The notes below the pieces were generated by a model. The model searched no databases. It was not told the origin of the DNA and saw nothing but the letters and a program-made list of their open reading frames with translations. A stretch of DNA of 64,000 nucleotides from Solibacillus sp. FSL W7-1464 (GTDB taxonomy: Bacteria > Bacillota > Bacilli > Bacillales_A > Planococcaceae), in the NCBI RefSeq assembly GCF_038004425.1, contig NZ_JBBORC010000001.1:3139001-3203000 (forward strand), written 5' to 3'. Positions 8,086 through 17,887 of the stretch are shown here, in pieces (positions within the stretch are counted from its first letter, which is position 1; every line of letters starts with the position of its first letter). The translations under genes were made by a program, and so were the position numbers.

Positions 8086-10185
8086 ATGTTCTTGAAAAAA
8101 ATTAATATTATATTAGTAATTTTTGTTTTACTGCTCTCTCCATTTAGCTCTGTATCCGTTAAAGCCGCTATTGAAGGTGATTATAAATACGAAGTAAACG
8201 GTAGTAACGTATCCATAGAAAAATATAATGGACCAGGAGGCGCTGTAAGCATTCCGGACACAATTAATGGGATGCCTGTAACCGTCATTAAAGAAGAGGC
8301 ATTTCTAAATAAAGGCATTACAGATTTGGACATTCCAATTAGTATAACGGAAATTGGCACTAGGGCTTTTGCCCAAAACCAACTAGTAGATTTAACTATT
8401 CCAACGGGTATAAAGCATATTGGAATCGCTGCCTTTCAGGGAAACAAGTTAACGCATATAACTTTTCCTGATACTTTAGAGACTATTGGACAAACTGCTT
8501 TTGGTAACAATAATCTAACCGATCTAAAAATTCCAGCTAGTGTCACGTCGATTAACCATTACGCCTTTGAATATAACCCCCTCAACACCATCACGTTTGA
8601 AGGAGTGCCGACAATAAAAGCGGATGCCTTCTGGAAATCAAACAAAGAGCACTATTCTTTTGATGGTTGGTACAGCGATGCGACCTTCTCCACTATTTGG
8701 GATGATAGTACGGGGGTAGTGACGAGTGGCATGACACTTTATGCAAAGCGGACAGCAAACCCTTACACAGTTACGTTTAATGCTAACGGCGGATCGGCTG
8801 TTGCTGATCAAAGCATTTTATACAATGAAAAGGTTGCTTCCCCTGCCACACCGGCTAAACCCGGCTATACCTTTGCCGGCTGGTACAAAGATGCAGCGTT
8901 TTCGACTGCTTGGGATTTTGATGCAGATGTCGTGACTGGCAATACGACGCTATATGCGAAGTGGACAGCTAACACTTACACAGTCAAGTTTAATGCGAAC
9001 GGCGGATCGGCTGTTGCTGACCAAAGCATTGTATACAATGGAAAAGTTGCTTCCCCTGCCACACCGACTCAACCCGGCTATGCCTTTGCCGGCTGGTACA
9101 AAGATGCAGCGTTTTCGACTGCTTGGGATTTTGATGCAGATGTCGTGACTGGCAATACGACACTTTATGCGAAGTGGACAGCTAACGCTTACACAGTCAA
9201 GTTTAATGCGAACGGCGGCTCGGCTGTTGCTGACCAACGCATTGGATACAATGGAAAAATTGCTTCCCCTGCCACACCGACTCAACCCGGCTATGCCTTT
9301 GCCGGCTGGTACAAAGATGCGGCATTCTCTACTGCTTGGGATTTTAATGCAGATGTCGTAACTGGCAATACGACGCTTTATGCGAAGTGGAGCAATATAG
9401 GGGGCGGTGGTGAAGGTAGTTCTAACTACACTTACACACTAAGCTTTATGACAAATGAAGGCACTGCTGTAGCTGCGCAGTCTATCGCACATGGCAAAAA
9501 AGCAACACAACCAGTACCACCAACCAAAGTGGGGTATACATTTGCCGGCTGGTATAAAGAAGCGGCTTTCAAGAATGAATGGTTTTTTGCGGAAGATACA
9601 ATAAAAGAAAATACGACGCTGTATGCGAAATGGATAGCGGTTGCGAATCCCCCTGCATGCTCAGCTGAATTCTCAGATATTTCAACGCATTGGGCAAAGG
9701 ATGCGATTATTGACATTGCTTGTCGTGAAATTGTTAACGGCTACCTAGATGGGACATTTAAACCGAATGCCCCTATTACACGTGAGCATGTTGCAGTCAT
9801 CTTTTCGCGTACATTCGAGTTAACAGCTATTCGCAAAGCAATGGTATTTAACGATGTATCACCAAGTCACATTTACTATGATTCAATTATGAGCGTCTAT
9901 GAGGCAGGAATTTTTGACGGAGTGTCTAGCGAATATTTTAACCCAAATGCATATATGACTCGAGCACAAATGGCAAAGGTTCTTGTTTTAGCTTTCGGTT
10001 TACAGGAAAGTACAACAAATAGAACTATCTTCAATGATGTACCTATAAACCATTGGGCACAAGGTTATATTTCAACACTCGCAAACAATGGGATTGCGTT
10101 TGGTGATAATGGCAATTTCCAGCCTAATGAGCCCGTTACACGTGCGCAATTTGTCGCATTCCTACACAGAGCGTTAAATTTATAA
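8086..10185 (+). CDS. SLH-anchored surface protein with BspA-type LRRs and Listeria-Bacteroides repeats
   Basis: A 699-residue secreted protein. A signal peptide covers residues 1-27 (ending SVSVKA). It is followed by BspA-type leucine-rich repeats (about 55-190; ITEIGTRAFAQNQLVDLTIP). Then come five Flg_new/InlB B-type repeats of about 71 residues (about 190-515, each with YTVTFNANGGSAV and PGYTFAGWYKDAAFS), and three SLH domains (about 525-699; THWAKDAI, PNAPITREHVA, FNDV) that bind pyruvylated cell-wall polymer. Copies two to four of the middle repeats are nearly identical at DNA level, with a 213-bp period. The ATG at 8086 has AAAGG 6 bp upstream. The architecture suggests a cell-surface adhesin or scaffold. 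Confidence 0.92.
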   Translation: MFLKKINIILVIFVLLLSPFSSVSVKAAIEGDYKYEVNGSNVSIEKYNGPGGAVSIPDTINGMPVTVIKEEAFLNKGITDLDIPISITEIGTRAFAQNQLVDLTIPTGIKHIGIAAFQGNKLTHITFPDTLETIGQTAFGNNNLTDLKIPASVTSINHYAFEYNPLNTITFEGVPTIKADAFWKSNKEHYSFDGWYSDATFSTIWDDSTGVVTSGMTLYAKRTANPYTVTFNANGGSAVADQSILYNEKVASPATPAKPGYTFAGWYKDAAFSTAWDFDADVVTGNTTLYAKWTANTYTVKFNANGGSAVADQSIVYNGKVASPATPTQPGYAFAGWYKDAAFSTAWDFDADVVTGNTTLYAKWTANAYTVKFNANGGSAVADQRIGYNGKIASPATPTQPGYAFAGWYKDAAFSTAWDFNADVVTGNTTLYAKWSNIGGGGEGSSNYTYTLSFMTNEGTAVAAQSIAHGKKATQPVPPTKVGYTFAGWYKEAAFKNEWFFAEDTIKENTTLYAKWIAVANPPACSAEFSDISTHWAKDAIIDIACREIVNGYLDGTFKPNAPITREHVAVIFSRTFELTAIRKAMVFNDVSPSHIYYDSIMSVYEAGIFDGVSSEYFNPNAYMTRAQMAKVLVLAFGLQESTTNRTIFNDVPINHWAQGYISTLANNGIAFGDNGNFQPNEPVTRAQFVAFLHRALNL
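8755..9392 (+). repeat. Three 213-bp intragenic tandem repeats
   Basis: Starts near 8755, 8968 and 9181 are exactly 213 bp (71 codons) apart, with high identity even at silent positions. This shows recent duplication or gene conversion inside the surface protein gene. Confidence 0.9.
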
Positions 10186-10194
10186 ATTACTAGG

Positions 10195-10236
10195 CCACCT
10201 ACTCTGATTATAAGTCAGCTGAGTAGGTGGTTTTTT
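10195..10236 (+). terminator. Intrinsic terminator of the SLH protein gene
   Basis: Stem CCACCTACTC / GAGTAGGTGG followed by six T, 10 bp after the stop codon. Confidence 0.9.
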
Positions 10237-10463
10237 GTATTATTTAACTTCATTTCATTACTCTGCGATGTTATTTATTCAATAAGAAATTTTTACTTCA
10301 AAGAATGGGAATGAAGTGTGAAGTAGAAGTTTGATATACGATGAAGAATTAAACATTATCGTGCTAATCCTGAGAAGAATAAATCATTGAACCTAGAAGA
10401 TGCTATATCACAAAATCTTTCTAAAAGCTTAATAAAAAGTAATTCACAAAATTAGTCAGTAAT
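10237..10463. other. Intergenic stretch with possible coding remnant
   Basis: An open segment near 10340-10456 reads RIKHYRANPEKNKSLNLEDA and ends in TAG, without start or ribosome site. It may be a decayed gene end. Otherwise nothing is seen. Confidence 0.3.
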
Positions 10464-10498
10464 AAAAAAGAGACGCACCAGATACGGCACATCTCTTT
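10464..10498 (-). terminator. Intrinsic terminator of the YkvI-like gene
   Basis: On the minus strand the stem AAAGAGATGTGCC / GGTGCGTCTCTTT is followed by a T-run. Confidence 0.85.
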
Positions 10499-10514
10499 CC
10501 GGGAAAAAGTATTT

Positions 10515-11612
10515 CTAGGACACTTCCCTATTTGAAAGTTGTTTAAAAGGCACAGATTCCGTTTGTTTCAACTTTTTTCGTCGAATCCATGCAACAATTA
10601 CGACAAGAATTAAAGCAAACCCTAAATAGCCCATCGTTGAGTAAACTTTCCCTACTAAATTTGTGAAGCCAACTAGACTTGCAGCAAATCCTGCCAAACC
10701 AACGACGATGACAGCTGGCTTGAATGACTTGGATTCTGGTGCAAAGAAGCGTACGGTAAAGGCATAGAACATACCGACTGCCGTATTGTACATCATCCCC
10801 AAGAGTGCGATTGACATAAGAATACCTACTGCCGGATGAATTTGATTTGCTAGTTCTAATGTTGGCATATCCACCCCTGCCACCACGTCAATTTTCACGA
10901 ACATCGCGACATTGATTAAAATAATTAATAACCCCAGCATAATTCCGCCAAAAATACCGCCGCGCCCTGCTACTTTACTATCTTTCTCCGTACCACCCAT
11001 CACGATCAACAGCGCAGCACCCGCAGCGATATTATATGAAACATATAATAATGCGCCCATAAACCAATTGCCTGCCGCTGCCGGCTGCTCCTTCGCCAAG
11101 CTATCTGCTTGTGACCACGAAAGATCCATCGTAAAAATCGAGTAGATTAATATCACAAAGATAACCCCCATTAAATAAGGTGTTACACTCGCAATAATAT
11201 TGATGATATTTTTCACATTCAATAATAATGTCGCAATCGTTAAACCAACCATGATAATGCTGCCCACCATAGGATCAATGCCAAACATTTGATTGAATGT
11301 AGAGCCTGAACCTGCAAACATCACCACCGCAACCCCAAATAAGAAGAACGTGATCAGGAAGTCTAAAATGAAGCCTAAATAACGACCACTAATTTGATAA
11401 ATAACCCCTTTATGTGAAGAGACCTGCATTTCCGAGCCTAGCTGTGCTAATGTCATACCTAAAAAGGCAAAGGCTAATGAAGCGAGAATTCCCCCGATCA
11501 GCCCTAGGGTACCGAAACTTGTAAAGTACTGCATGATTTCCTGACCAGAGGCAAAGCCCGCGCCGATTATTAAACCGACGAAAGCACCTCCTATTTGTAA
11601 ACTTCTTTTCAT
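10515..11612 (-). CDS. YkvI-family membrane transporter-like protein
   Basis: A 365-residue integral membrane protein with about ten hydrophobic segments, starting MKRSLQIGGAFVGLIIGAGF. The glycine-rich GAGFASGQEIMQYF motif in helix 1 is typical of YkvI, a relative of sodium-coupled amino-acid transporters of the APC superfamily. The frame extends further upstream, but ATG 11612 is favoured because AAGAAGG lies 8 bp before it. It follows the racemase operon on the same strand. It may move an amino acid used by that pathway, which is inferred from position only. Confidence 0.8.
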   Translation of the reverse strand: MKRSLQIGGAFVGLIIGAGFASGQEIMQYFTSFGTLGLIGGILASLAFAFLGMTLAQLGSEMQVSSHKGVIYQISGRYLGFILDFLITFFLFGVAVVMFAGSGSTFNQMFGIDPMVGSIIMVGLTIATLLLNVKNIINIIASVTPYLMGVIFVILIYSIFTMDLSWSQADSLAKEQPAAAGNWFMGALLYVSYNIAAGAALLIVMGGTEKDSKVAGRGGIFGGIMLGLLIILINVAMFVKIDVVAGVDMPTLELANQIHPAVGILMSIALLGMMYNTAVGMFYAFTVRFFAPESKSFKPAVIVVGLAGFAASLVGFTNLVGKVYSTMGYLGFALILVVIVAWIRRKKLKQTESVPFKQLSNREVS

Positions 11613-11668
11613 AGTGCACCTTCTTATTGATTGAATTTTCTGATAAAATAGTCCGTAAATTTCCTTAA

Positions 11669-11692
11669 GCACAAACATTCATGCTTAAGGAG
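11669..11692. promoter_or_regulatory. Hairpin between racemase operon and YkvI-like gene
   Basis: CCTTAAGCA / TGCTTAAGG form a 9-bp stem just after the racemase stop codon. The following T-run is weak, so it may be a leaky terminator or an mRNA-stabilising stem. Confidence 0.45.
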
Positions 11693-11702
11693 TTGTTTTG
11701 TA

Positions 11703-12809
11703 TTAGCTATATGTTTTCTTATCGACTGTATAAGATTCCACTGTTTCACGATTGATCGCATAACCGATGCCGGCTGTTTGCGGTACCTGGATATAACCGT
11801 TTTCCGCCACTACCTCAGGCTCGATAATATCCTTTTCCCAGTAGCGATTCGAGCTTGCCGTATCCCCTGGCAGAATAAAGTTCGATAAAGTTGTCAGTGC
11901 TACATTGTGTGCACGTCCCACACCCGACTCCAGCATGCCGCCACACCATACCGGGATGCCCTTTGAGTCGCAATAGTCATGGATTTTTTTCGCTTCTGTT
12001 AAGCCGCCGACACGACCGATTTTAATATTAATAATTTTTGTCGCACCGATTTCGATTGCTTTACGTGCATCCTCCAATGAGTGAATGCTCTCATCCAAGC
12101 AAATCGGTGTTGTCATTTGCTTTTGCAGTGTTGCGTGATCGATAATATCATCCGAAGCTAACGGCTGTTCCACCATTGTTAAGTTAAACTCATCGAGCTG
12201 CTTTAAAAGTGCCGCATCTTCCAGACGGTAAGCAGAGTTGGCATCTGCCATAATCGCCACATCCGGGAATTTTTCACGGAGTGTACGCATCACTTCTACA
12301 TCCCAGCCGGGCTTAATTTTCACTTTGATCCGCTTGTAGCCTTCACGCACATATTCATCTACTACAGCAACTAAATCATCGATCGATTTTTGGATTCCGA
12401 TACTGATGCCTACCTCGATTTGATCCTTTGTCCCGCCAAGTGCAGCGGCAAGTGTTTGATTAGTTTGCTGGGCATAAATATCCCAAATCGCACCTTCAAT
12501 TGTTGATTTCGCCATATTATTTTTACGGATTGGCTCGAAAATCGCACTTACTTCATCTGGATGGTTAATCTCTTTATTTAAGATTAACGGTATCAAATAA
12601 TCCTCCAGCATGTGCCAGTTCGTTTTCAACGTTTCTTCGTTATACCATGGTGAGTGGAATGCTACCGATTCCCCCCAGCCGATTGTCCCTTGTTCATCTT
12701 TTGCTTCCAGTAATAAAAAATCTCTATTTGTAAACGTACCAAAGCTTGTTGTGAAAGGTGCCTTTAGCTTCATTTGTAAATGTCTAATTGTAATTTCGGT
12801 AATTTTCAT
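11703..12809 (-). CDS. N-acyl(succinyl)amino acid racemase / o-succinylbenzoate synthase family
   Basis: A 368-residue enolase-superfamily enzyme. The catalytic set is visible: the Lys pair in [10 protein letters not shown] near 160, metal ligands in [14 protein letters not shown] and CLDESI, and the opposite-face Lys in NIKIGRVGG near 263, followed by [13 protein letters not shown]. This set is shared by MenC and by N-acylamino acid racemases. No menaquinone gene is nearby. The upstream GNAT and M20 hydrolase genes overlap it by a few bases, which matches the D-amino-acid N-succinyl pathway known from Geobacillus. I therefore favour N-succinylamino acid racemase. A MenC side activity is possible. 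Confidence 0.85.
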   Translation of the reverse strand: MKITEITIRHLQMKLKAPFTTSFGTFTNRDFLLLEAKDEQGTIGWGESVAFHSPWYNEETLKTNWHMLEDYLIPLILNKEINHPDEVSAIFEPIRKNNMAKSTIEGAIWDIYAQQTNQTLAAALGGTKDQIEVGISIGIQKSIDDLVAVVDEYVREGYKRIKVKIKPGWDVEVMRTLREKFPDVAIMADANSAYRLEDAALLKQLDEFNLTMVEQPLASDDIIDHATLQKQMTTPICLDESIHSLEDARKAIEIGATKIINIKIGRVGGLTEAKKIHDYCDSKGIPVWCGGMLESGVGRAHNVALTTLSNFILPGDTASSNRYWEKDIIEPEVVAENGYIQVPQTAGIGYAINRETVESYTVDKKTYS

Positions 12810-13618
12810 GATTGCGTTCCTCCAAGTGCCAATGTGTCTTTTCGTACAAAAATATATTCATTCCACGCTTCCTGCTGCTGCAGGCGAACTGCTGCGTAGC
12901 CTGCTGCAAATAATGCCTGGCAAGTTTCTCGCACAGCTAATCGCCAGTGCATCGCATGCTCCTGACTCGTTGCCTTTAATAGTTGGAAATCCTTTGGAAC
13001 AGGTAAAGCATAAGCAGGCTTCGTGAAATCTACGTTATGTAACTTGTTCTTGCATAAACTTTCCTGCTCCCAAACCATCTCGCCAAGCGGTGCCGGATTT
13101 TCGAAATCAGGCTGGATGGACTGCGCTACATAATCAGACGTTAAATGCCAATGCACCTCAAAACGATCCGATGGCAAGCCTTTATTAAAGCCGTCCTGCA
13201 TTTCGCCGTAGCAGTTTTCCATGTACGTATCACAAATGCCGTTAAGCTTTGTTAAATTCAAGTAACCATTGCGTGTTTCAAGTGGATCAAATGTCCATAC
13301 CATCAGGTCATAACCTTTTTGAATGGCGATTTCACGCTGCTTATATTTCAGCTTTTCACCGATTTTTCGAGAACGATAGGCCTCATCAATGCCAAGCATA
13401 TGTGAACATAAATAAGTTTTGCCATTATTGAGTGCCGCAAAGCCGTAACTGAAGCCGACCAGTGTTTCGCCTTCATAGGCTCCTACCATAATGCCGCCAT
13501 GCTTGACCGCCGTTAATGTTTGATGTGTCGGCAGGGGGGATATTTGCCAAATTTGCTGCTCAAGCACTTGCACTTGCTGCATTTCTTCCATTGTCGTTAG
13601 TTCTTTTATTAAAATCAT
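12806..13618 (-). CDS. GNAT-family transferase, probable D-amino acid N-succinyltransferase
   Basis: A 270-residue protein. The N-terminal GNAT acyl-CoA-binding fold shows [19 protein letters not shown] and the pyrophosphate-binding-like [19 protein letters not shown] near 78-95. The C-terminal half ([27 protein letters not shown]) is characteristic of the GNAT proteins that travel with N-succinylamino acid racemase. Its start and stop overlap its neighbours by 4 bp (ATGA junctions), so it lies inside a tight operon. The proposed reaction is succinyl-CoA plus D-amino acid to N-succinyl-D-amino acid; the function is by context and family. Confidence 0.8.
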   Translation of the reverse strand: MILIKELTTMEEMQQVQVLEQQIWQISPLPTHQTLTAVKHGGIMVGAYEGETLVGFSYGFAALNNGKTYLCSHMLGIDEAYRSRKIGEKLKYKQREIAIQKGYDLMVWTFDPLETRNGYLNLTKLNGICDTYMENCYGEMQDGFNKGLPSDRFEVHWHLTSDYVAQSIQPDFENPAPLGEMVWEQESLCKNKLHNVDFTKPAYALPVPKDFQLLKATSQEHAMHWRLAVRETCQALFAAGYAAVRLQQQEAWNEYIFVRKDTLALGGTQS

Positions 13619-14730
13619 AGTTGATCGCTTCTTTCTAAATGCTGTAACGCGCCAAGTAGTGCCCGCTTGATTATTTCTACGCCTGTCCCAAGCTGATCTT
13701 GGTTAAAGGTCATTTGCGGATGATGCAGCCCCGGTGTGACACCACAGCCTAAGCCGAGCATCGTCGTTTTTAAATGCGGTTTTGTATATGCATAAAAATG
13801 AAAATCCTCGCCTCCCGGTGTCACGATAGCCGGTGCACAATACTCGGTTCCAACCGTTTCAATAATCGCCTGTCGCATAATCGCTTTTGCTTCTTCATCG
13901 ACCTGTGCTGCCGCAATATGAGCGCCAATTGTTGTCGTAATGGCTGCTCCGTATAATGTACTGACAGCATCAATGGCCTTTTGTAAACCCGCTGTGAGTG
14001 CATCCATCGTGTCATTCGTCTGTGCGCGCACATCTAAACTAAATGTCGCGGTACCTGGAATGATATTTGTCGATGCTCCTCCTGCCTGAATCTGGGTCAT
14101 TTTAATCGAGGCGCTTTCCTCAGGTTTGATCCATATACGTTTTAGCGCATCTACAAGTGCAGCGGCAACTTCAATTGCGTTTATCCCCTGCTCTGGTCTT
14201 GCGCCGTGTGCTTCGATTCCAGTAATGGTGCCGTTAATAAGTTTTGCTGCCCCGTGATAGATCGCTGGTGCATGATACCCTTCTGCCAGTTCCACAAGCG
14301 GGCGTACATGTGTACCAAACAAAAACTGCAACGGATCGACTACACCGCGTTCCACAATCGCCTTCGCACCGCCTGCCTTTTCTTCTGCCGGTTGGAATAT
14401 AATCCGTACTGCACCGGGTAGATGCATTTTTTGCAAGGCAAATGCTACACCGAGTGCCATCGTCATATGTCCATCATGCCCACAGGAGTGATTGGCCTTG
14501 AAGATCCCATCTACTTCCTGCCATAGGGCGTCGATATCTGTGCGGAAGCCAACTTTCGGGATACCAGGACCAATATCCACATACAAACCCGTCATCCCCT
14601 CAAACAATATGGGGGTAAGCCCTGCTTGTGTGAGCTGTTCTGCAATAAATTGTGTCGTTTCTACCTCCTGCCAACTCACTTCAGGATGATGATGTAAATG
14701 CTCAAATATTTGGTTTAAACTTTTCTCCAT
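13615..14730 (-). CDS. M20-family amidohydrolase, probable N-succinyl-L-amino acid hydrolase
   Basis: A 371-residue peptidase M20/amidohydrolase with HHHPEVSWQEVETTQFIAEQL near the N-terminus, the metal-site region SCGHDGHMTMALGVA near 85, FQPAEEKAGGAKAI with the catalytic Glu pair near 115, and GGEDFHFYAYTKP near 320. I choose ATG 14730 because GGAG lies 9 bp before it; an in-frame ATG at 14745 has no ribosome site. It is close to N-acetyldiaminopimelate deacetylases and hippurate hydrolases. Flanked by the GNAT and racemase genes, it most likely releases the free L-amino acid. Confidence 0.82.
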   Translation of the reverse strand: MEKSLNQIFEHLHHHPEVSWQEVETTQFIAEQLTQAGLTPILFEGMTGLYVDIGPGIPKVGFRTDIDALWQEVDGIFKANHSCGHDGHMTMALGVAFALQKMHLPGAVRIIFQPAEEKAGGAKAIVERGVVDPLQFLFGTHVRPLVELAEGYHAPAIYHGAAKLINGTITGIEAHGARPEQGINAIEVAAALVDALKRIWIKPEESASIKMTQIQAGGASTNIIPGTATFSLDVRAQTNDTMDALTAGLQKAIDAVSTLYGAAITTTIGAHIAAAQVDEEAKAIMRQAIIETVGTEYCAPAIVTPGGEDFHFYAYTKPHLKTTMLGLGCGVTPGLHHPQMTFNQDQLGTGVEIIKRALLGALQHLERSDQL

Positions 14731-14735
14731 ATGAC

Positions 14736-15608
14736 TCAACTCCATCGATCTGCTAAAAAACTATTTTGAAAATCATCAAATTTTTTGCGTTGTTGCTCAT
14801 AAAACGCCGGATCATGCGACACCATGCCCACAACGAGTGTATTCATAAAAGCAATCAGTGCCGGCATGATATCTATCGTCGAAAGCTCCGTTTGCTGCAA
14901 TACAAATGCAGTATCTGCATGAGCGATAATCGGTGCCACATTTGAATCCGTCATTGCCACCGTGTAGGCCCCCTGCTCATGAAACATTTTCGCTAATGCA
15001 ATGGATTCCTTATAATAACGGTGCAATGATATGACGATGACTAATGCATCCTCATCCATATCCTGTAATGTACGGATCAGCGCACCTGTGTGTGGCTCAA
15101 CGACTTGTACATTTGGTCGTAAAATATTTAATGTGAATGTCAGCCAATGTCCTGCAAATTGTGAAGCACCCGCACCGATTAAATAAATCGTCGATGCTTG
15201 ATGCATGCGTCTTGTGACATCTTGGAATTGGTCCGGGTCGATTTGCTGGGCAATATTGATGATTTGATTGCTTACCTGTCCCATGACCTTTTCTGCAAGC
15301 TGCGGTTCATGAAATAATGCTTCCTTTGATGCCACATAATTGCCTAACGTACTATTCGTATTGTTTCCAAAAACGAACATCGTGACTTCCTTTTGGAGCT
15401 GTGCATAGCCCGTCAAGCCAATCGCATAACAGAATCGGATCACCGTTGTTTCACTTGTGCCTGCACTAACACCTACTTCACTAGCCGAATGTACACCAAT
15501 ATAAGTTGGATTTTTCAGGACAAATTGAGCAACCTTTTTCTGCGCTTTTGAAAGCTGATCAAAATGCGCCTCAATCCGTTCGGTAATCGTGCTTGCTATA
15601 ATTCCCAA
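14736..15608 (-). CDS. RpiR-family transcriptional regulator
   Basis: A 290-residue protein. An N-terminal HTH_6 domain (1-77) has LSKAQKKVAQFVLKNP and the helix-turn-helix ASEVGVSAGTSETTVIRFCY. A C-terminal SIS domain (about 120-260) holds YLIGAGASQFAGHWL and VIVISLHRYYKE. The start is TTG 15608, with AAGGAGTG about 10 bp upstream. It is the first gene of the racemase operon and a 20-bp perfect palindrome sits just upstream. SIS domains of this family sense small sugar or amino-sugar ligands, which suggests a link to wall or D-amino-acid turnover. Confidence 0.87.
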   Translation of the reverse strand: MGIIASTITERIEAHFDQLSKAQKKVAQFVLKNPTYIGVHSASEVGVSAGTSETTVIRFCYAIGLTGYAQLQKEVTMFVFGNNTNSTLGNYVASKEALFHEPQLAEKVMGQVSNQIINIAQQIDPDQFQDVTRRMHQASTIYLIGAGASQFAGHWLTFTLNILRPNVQVVEPHTGALIRTLQDMDEDALVIVISLHRYYKESIALAKMFHEQGAYTVAMTDSNVAPIIAHADTAFVLQQTELSTIDIMPALIAFMNTLVVGMVSHDPAFYEQQRKKFDDFQNSFLADRWS

Positions 15609-15636
15609 AAAGAAGCCACTCCTTCACGATTTGTTT

Positions 15637-15696
15637 TTTGAAGTTTAAACTTCAAACGTTGAATAGTAATTTAACATACTCATCGGTAAAAGGCAA
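15637..15696 (-). promoter_or_regulatory. Promoter and palindromic operator of the racemase operon
   Basis: On the minus strand TTGCCT (15696-15691) and TTAAAT (15674-15669) are 16 bp apart. The perfect 20-bp palindrome TTTGAAGTTTAAACTTCAAA (15637-15656) lies just downstream, where a bound RpiR protein would block transcription. Confidence 0.65.
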
Positions 15697-15812
15697 TAAG
15701 TTTTCTGAAAGTTCATACTAATAAATCTATTAATTTGTCAATTCAATGAAAATGATTAACTTGAGCATATAAATTAAAAGCATATAATGAAGACATAAAG
15801 GGGGTATCTTTG

Positions 15813-17408
15813 ATGAGGTTTAATCGAATTTTTCAACAGTTTGCAGGAATAACCGATGCAATCAAAGCATTTCCACTCGTTACTGGACTCTTACTTGTTT
15901 TATTCATCTTGAATGTAGCAGAAATTAGCGGTACTGTGACAAACTATGAAAAATGGTTGGCAGCGCTTGTAGTTGCTGTATTCGCTGCATCTGTAGCAGA
16001 CTTATTTGCCAAACGGGTCATAACGTATAGCATCGCAATCATTTTTACAGGTCTTTTCTTCTTGATTAGCAGCTCAAATGATCTCATATTAGCGATCCAA
16101 ACAGGCATTGTTGTAAGTGCGCTCATGATGGGCTTTATTTGGCGCGGAGAGGAAAATTTCAGTGCACGTTTTTTCCATATTTTCAAAAGCATACTCATCA
16201 CAGCCTTCTTCTCCATCGTCATCTTTGTTGGATTAATGCTTGTTTATGCAGCGATCAATTATTTACTGTTTCCAGTTAATTCAACTATCATCGGGTATAT
16301 CGCAGCTACTGTATTTGGATTGTTTACTCCATTATTCTTCCTGTCCCTGACGATGAAGAAAGCAGAGTCAGCCCATATTCTTGAGGTGTTAATTTCGTAC
16401 GTCATTGTACCGCTGACAATGGTGTATGCGGTGATTTTAGTGATTTATATTGCACTGCATTTCACCGACTGGTCGGAAAATTTACTCGAGCCATTATTAG
16501 TGTCTTTCGTGACAACTGTACTCGTCGTGTACTTTTTAAGCAATGTAATTACTAATGCATTAACGAAATGGTTCCGTCTCATTTTCCCGAAAATATTACT
16601 TGTCATTGTGCTTTATCAACTCGTTGTCTCCATCATGAAAATTGGTGAGGCCGGAATTACGCATGGCCGATATTTTGTTATTTTGTTCGGTTTATTTGCC
16701 ATCATCATCGCAGTGATCCTTACATTCATGCCAAAAAAGCAATGGCTTGTTGCACCGATTTTTATCTTGTTTAGTTTACTTTCTGTCATCCCGCCTGTTG
16801 ATGCCTTTACGATTAGTAAACACAATCAGGAAAATCTGCTGCAGGAGCGGTTACAATCGCTCGGTATGTACGATGGAGAAGTTCAACCGAATCCGGATAT
16901 TTCTATGGAGGATAAGCAATTCATTACGGAGAAATTTGATTATTTACAGCGAATGGAATATCGTGTGGCGTGGCTGCCAGATCAACCTTTCGAGAAAATT
17001 TTTGGTTTCTCCCCACAATATAAAGATTACACGAATGAAGTCTATTATACAGCTAACTTAAATGGAGACGAACGGATTATTACTGCGATCGATGGTTACG
17101 ACTATTTTGTTCAAGTATCCATTTCACAAAATTCACTGCATAGACGCTTTGAATTAACAAACGATACGGAGCTCCGTATACAGAAGGATCAGCTCGTGAT
17201 AATGAAAGACGAGCAAGAGCTATTAGTATGGCCGTTGGAGGAGCTAGACACCCTCTTAACAAGTGATTACAGAAGGTTATCTGTAGAAGAAGCTACTCTA
17301 ATCGCAGAAAACGACCGCGCGAAGCTGCAAATCATCGTACAACATGCTCAATCCCATCGCAATCAACGCAATGCGGAGCTATATGTTTTTGTGCAGGTGA
17401 AGGAGTAA
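15813..17408 (+). CDS. DUF4153-type polytopic membrane protein
   Basis: A 531-residue protein with about ten transmembrane segments in residues 15-330, then a soluble C-terminal domain of about 200 residues starting near FTISKHNQENLLQERLQSLG. The fold layout and the EVLISYVIVPLTMVYAVIL segment fit DUF4153. An in-frame TTG at 15810 precedes the ATG; ATG 15813 follows AAAGGGGG. It is divergent from the RpiR operon and ends in its own terminator. The function is not known. Confidence 0.75.
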   Translation: MRFNRIFQQFAGITDAIKAFPLVTGLLLVLFILNVAEISGTVTNYEKWLAALVVAVFAASVADLFAKRVITYSIAIIFTGLFFLISSSNDLILAIQTGIVVSALMMGFIWRGEENFSARFFHIFKSILITAFFSIVIFVGLMLVYAAINYLLFPVNSTIIGYIAATVFGLFTPLFFLSLTMKKAESAHILEVLISYVIVPLTMVYAVILVIYIALHFTDWSENLLEPLLVSFVTTVLVVYFLSNVITNALTKWFRLIFPKILLVIVLYQLVVSIMKIGEAGITHGRYFVILFGLFAIIIAVILTFMPKKQWLVAPIFILFSLLSVIPPVDAFTISKHNQENLLQERLQSLGMYDGEVQPNPDISMEDKQFITEKFDYLQRMEYRVAWLPDQPFEKIFGFSPQYKDYTNEVYYTANLNGDERIITAIDGYDYFVQVSISQNSLHRRFELTNDTELRIQKDQLVIMKDEQELLVWPLEELDTLLTSDYRRLSVEEATLIAENDRAKLQIIVQHAQSHRNQRNAELYVFVQVKE

Positions 17409-17436
17409 GGAAGCGAAATTATTTATTACAATTATA

Positions 17437-17483
17437 AAAACGGTGGTAGCTAAAGGATTCCCCTTCAGCCGCCACCGTTTTTA
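17437..17483 (+). terminator. Intrinsic terminator
   Basis: AAAACGGTGG / CCACCGTTTTT with an inner hairpin, 29 bp after the DUF4153 stop. Confidence 0.88.
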
Positions 17484-17544
17484 GTGTTGTATGTTATTTG
17501 TAGCTCATAGTTACAGGTTTTTAGCCTCGTACTTTTGCTTTTTG

Positions 17545-17757
17545 TTACTTCGTGAAATCTGTTACGACATAAGTACCTTTTGTTTCGAAGCGGGACATTT
17601 TATCGAAGATCGTTGGTACTTCTGATAGTGAGATTTCGGCTGTGACCATTTTGCCAGGTTGTAAGTGCCCTTGCTCCACTAAGCTTAGGAGGCGAGGAAA
17701 ACCACTGATTGGCATACCTAACGTACCAATGAATTGCGCTTCTTTCATAACGATCAA
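17545..17757 (-). pseudogene. C-terminal remnant of a zinc-type alcohol dehydrogenase (MDR family)
   Basis: About 70 codons match the tail of medium-chain dehydrogenases: LGMPISGFPRLLSLVEQGHL, PGKMVTAEISLSEVP, and the end KGTYVVTDF. A stop codon and the terminator of the SDR gene lie immediately upstream, so the NAD-binding and zinc domains are gone. It is probably what is left of an alcohol dehydrogenase gene that once followed the SDR gene. Confidence 0.75.
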
Positions 17758-17770
17758 GTCCTATAATGCC

Positions 17771-17801
17771 AAAAAAGACCACTCATAAAAGTGATCCTTT
17801 T
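17771..17801 (-). terminator. Intrinsic terminator of the SDR gene
   Basis: On the minus strand AAAAGGATCACT / AGTGGTCTTTTTT forms a stem with a T-run. Confidence 0.8.
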
Positions 17802-17887
17802 CATTCCGCTCAATTATATTTTAGAGGGCTATATCGAACTGTGAGTATAATATTTTATTAAGCAGAACTGTTATAACTTGTGGGAAA

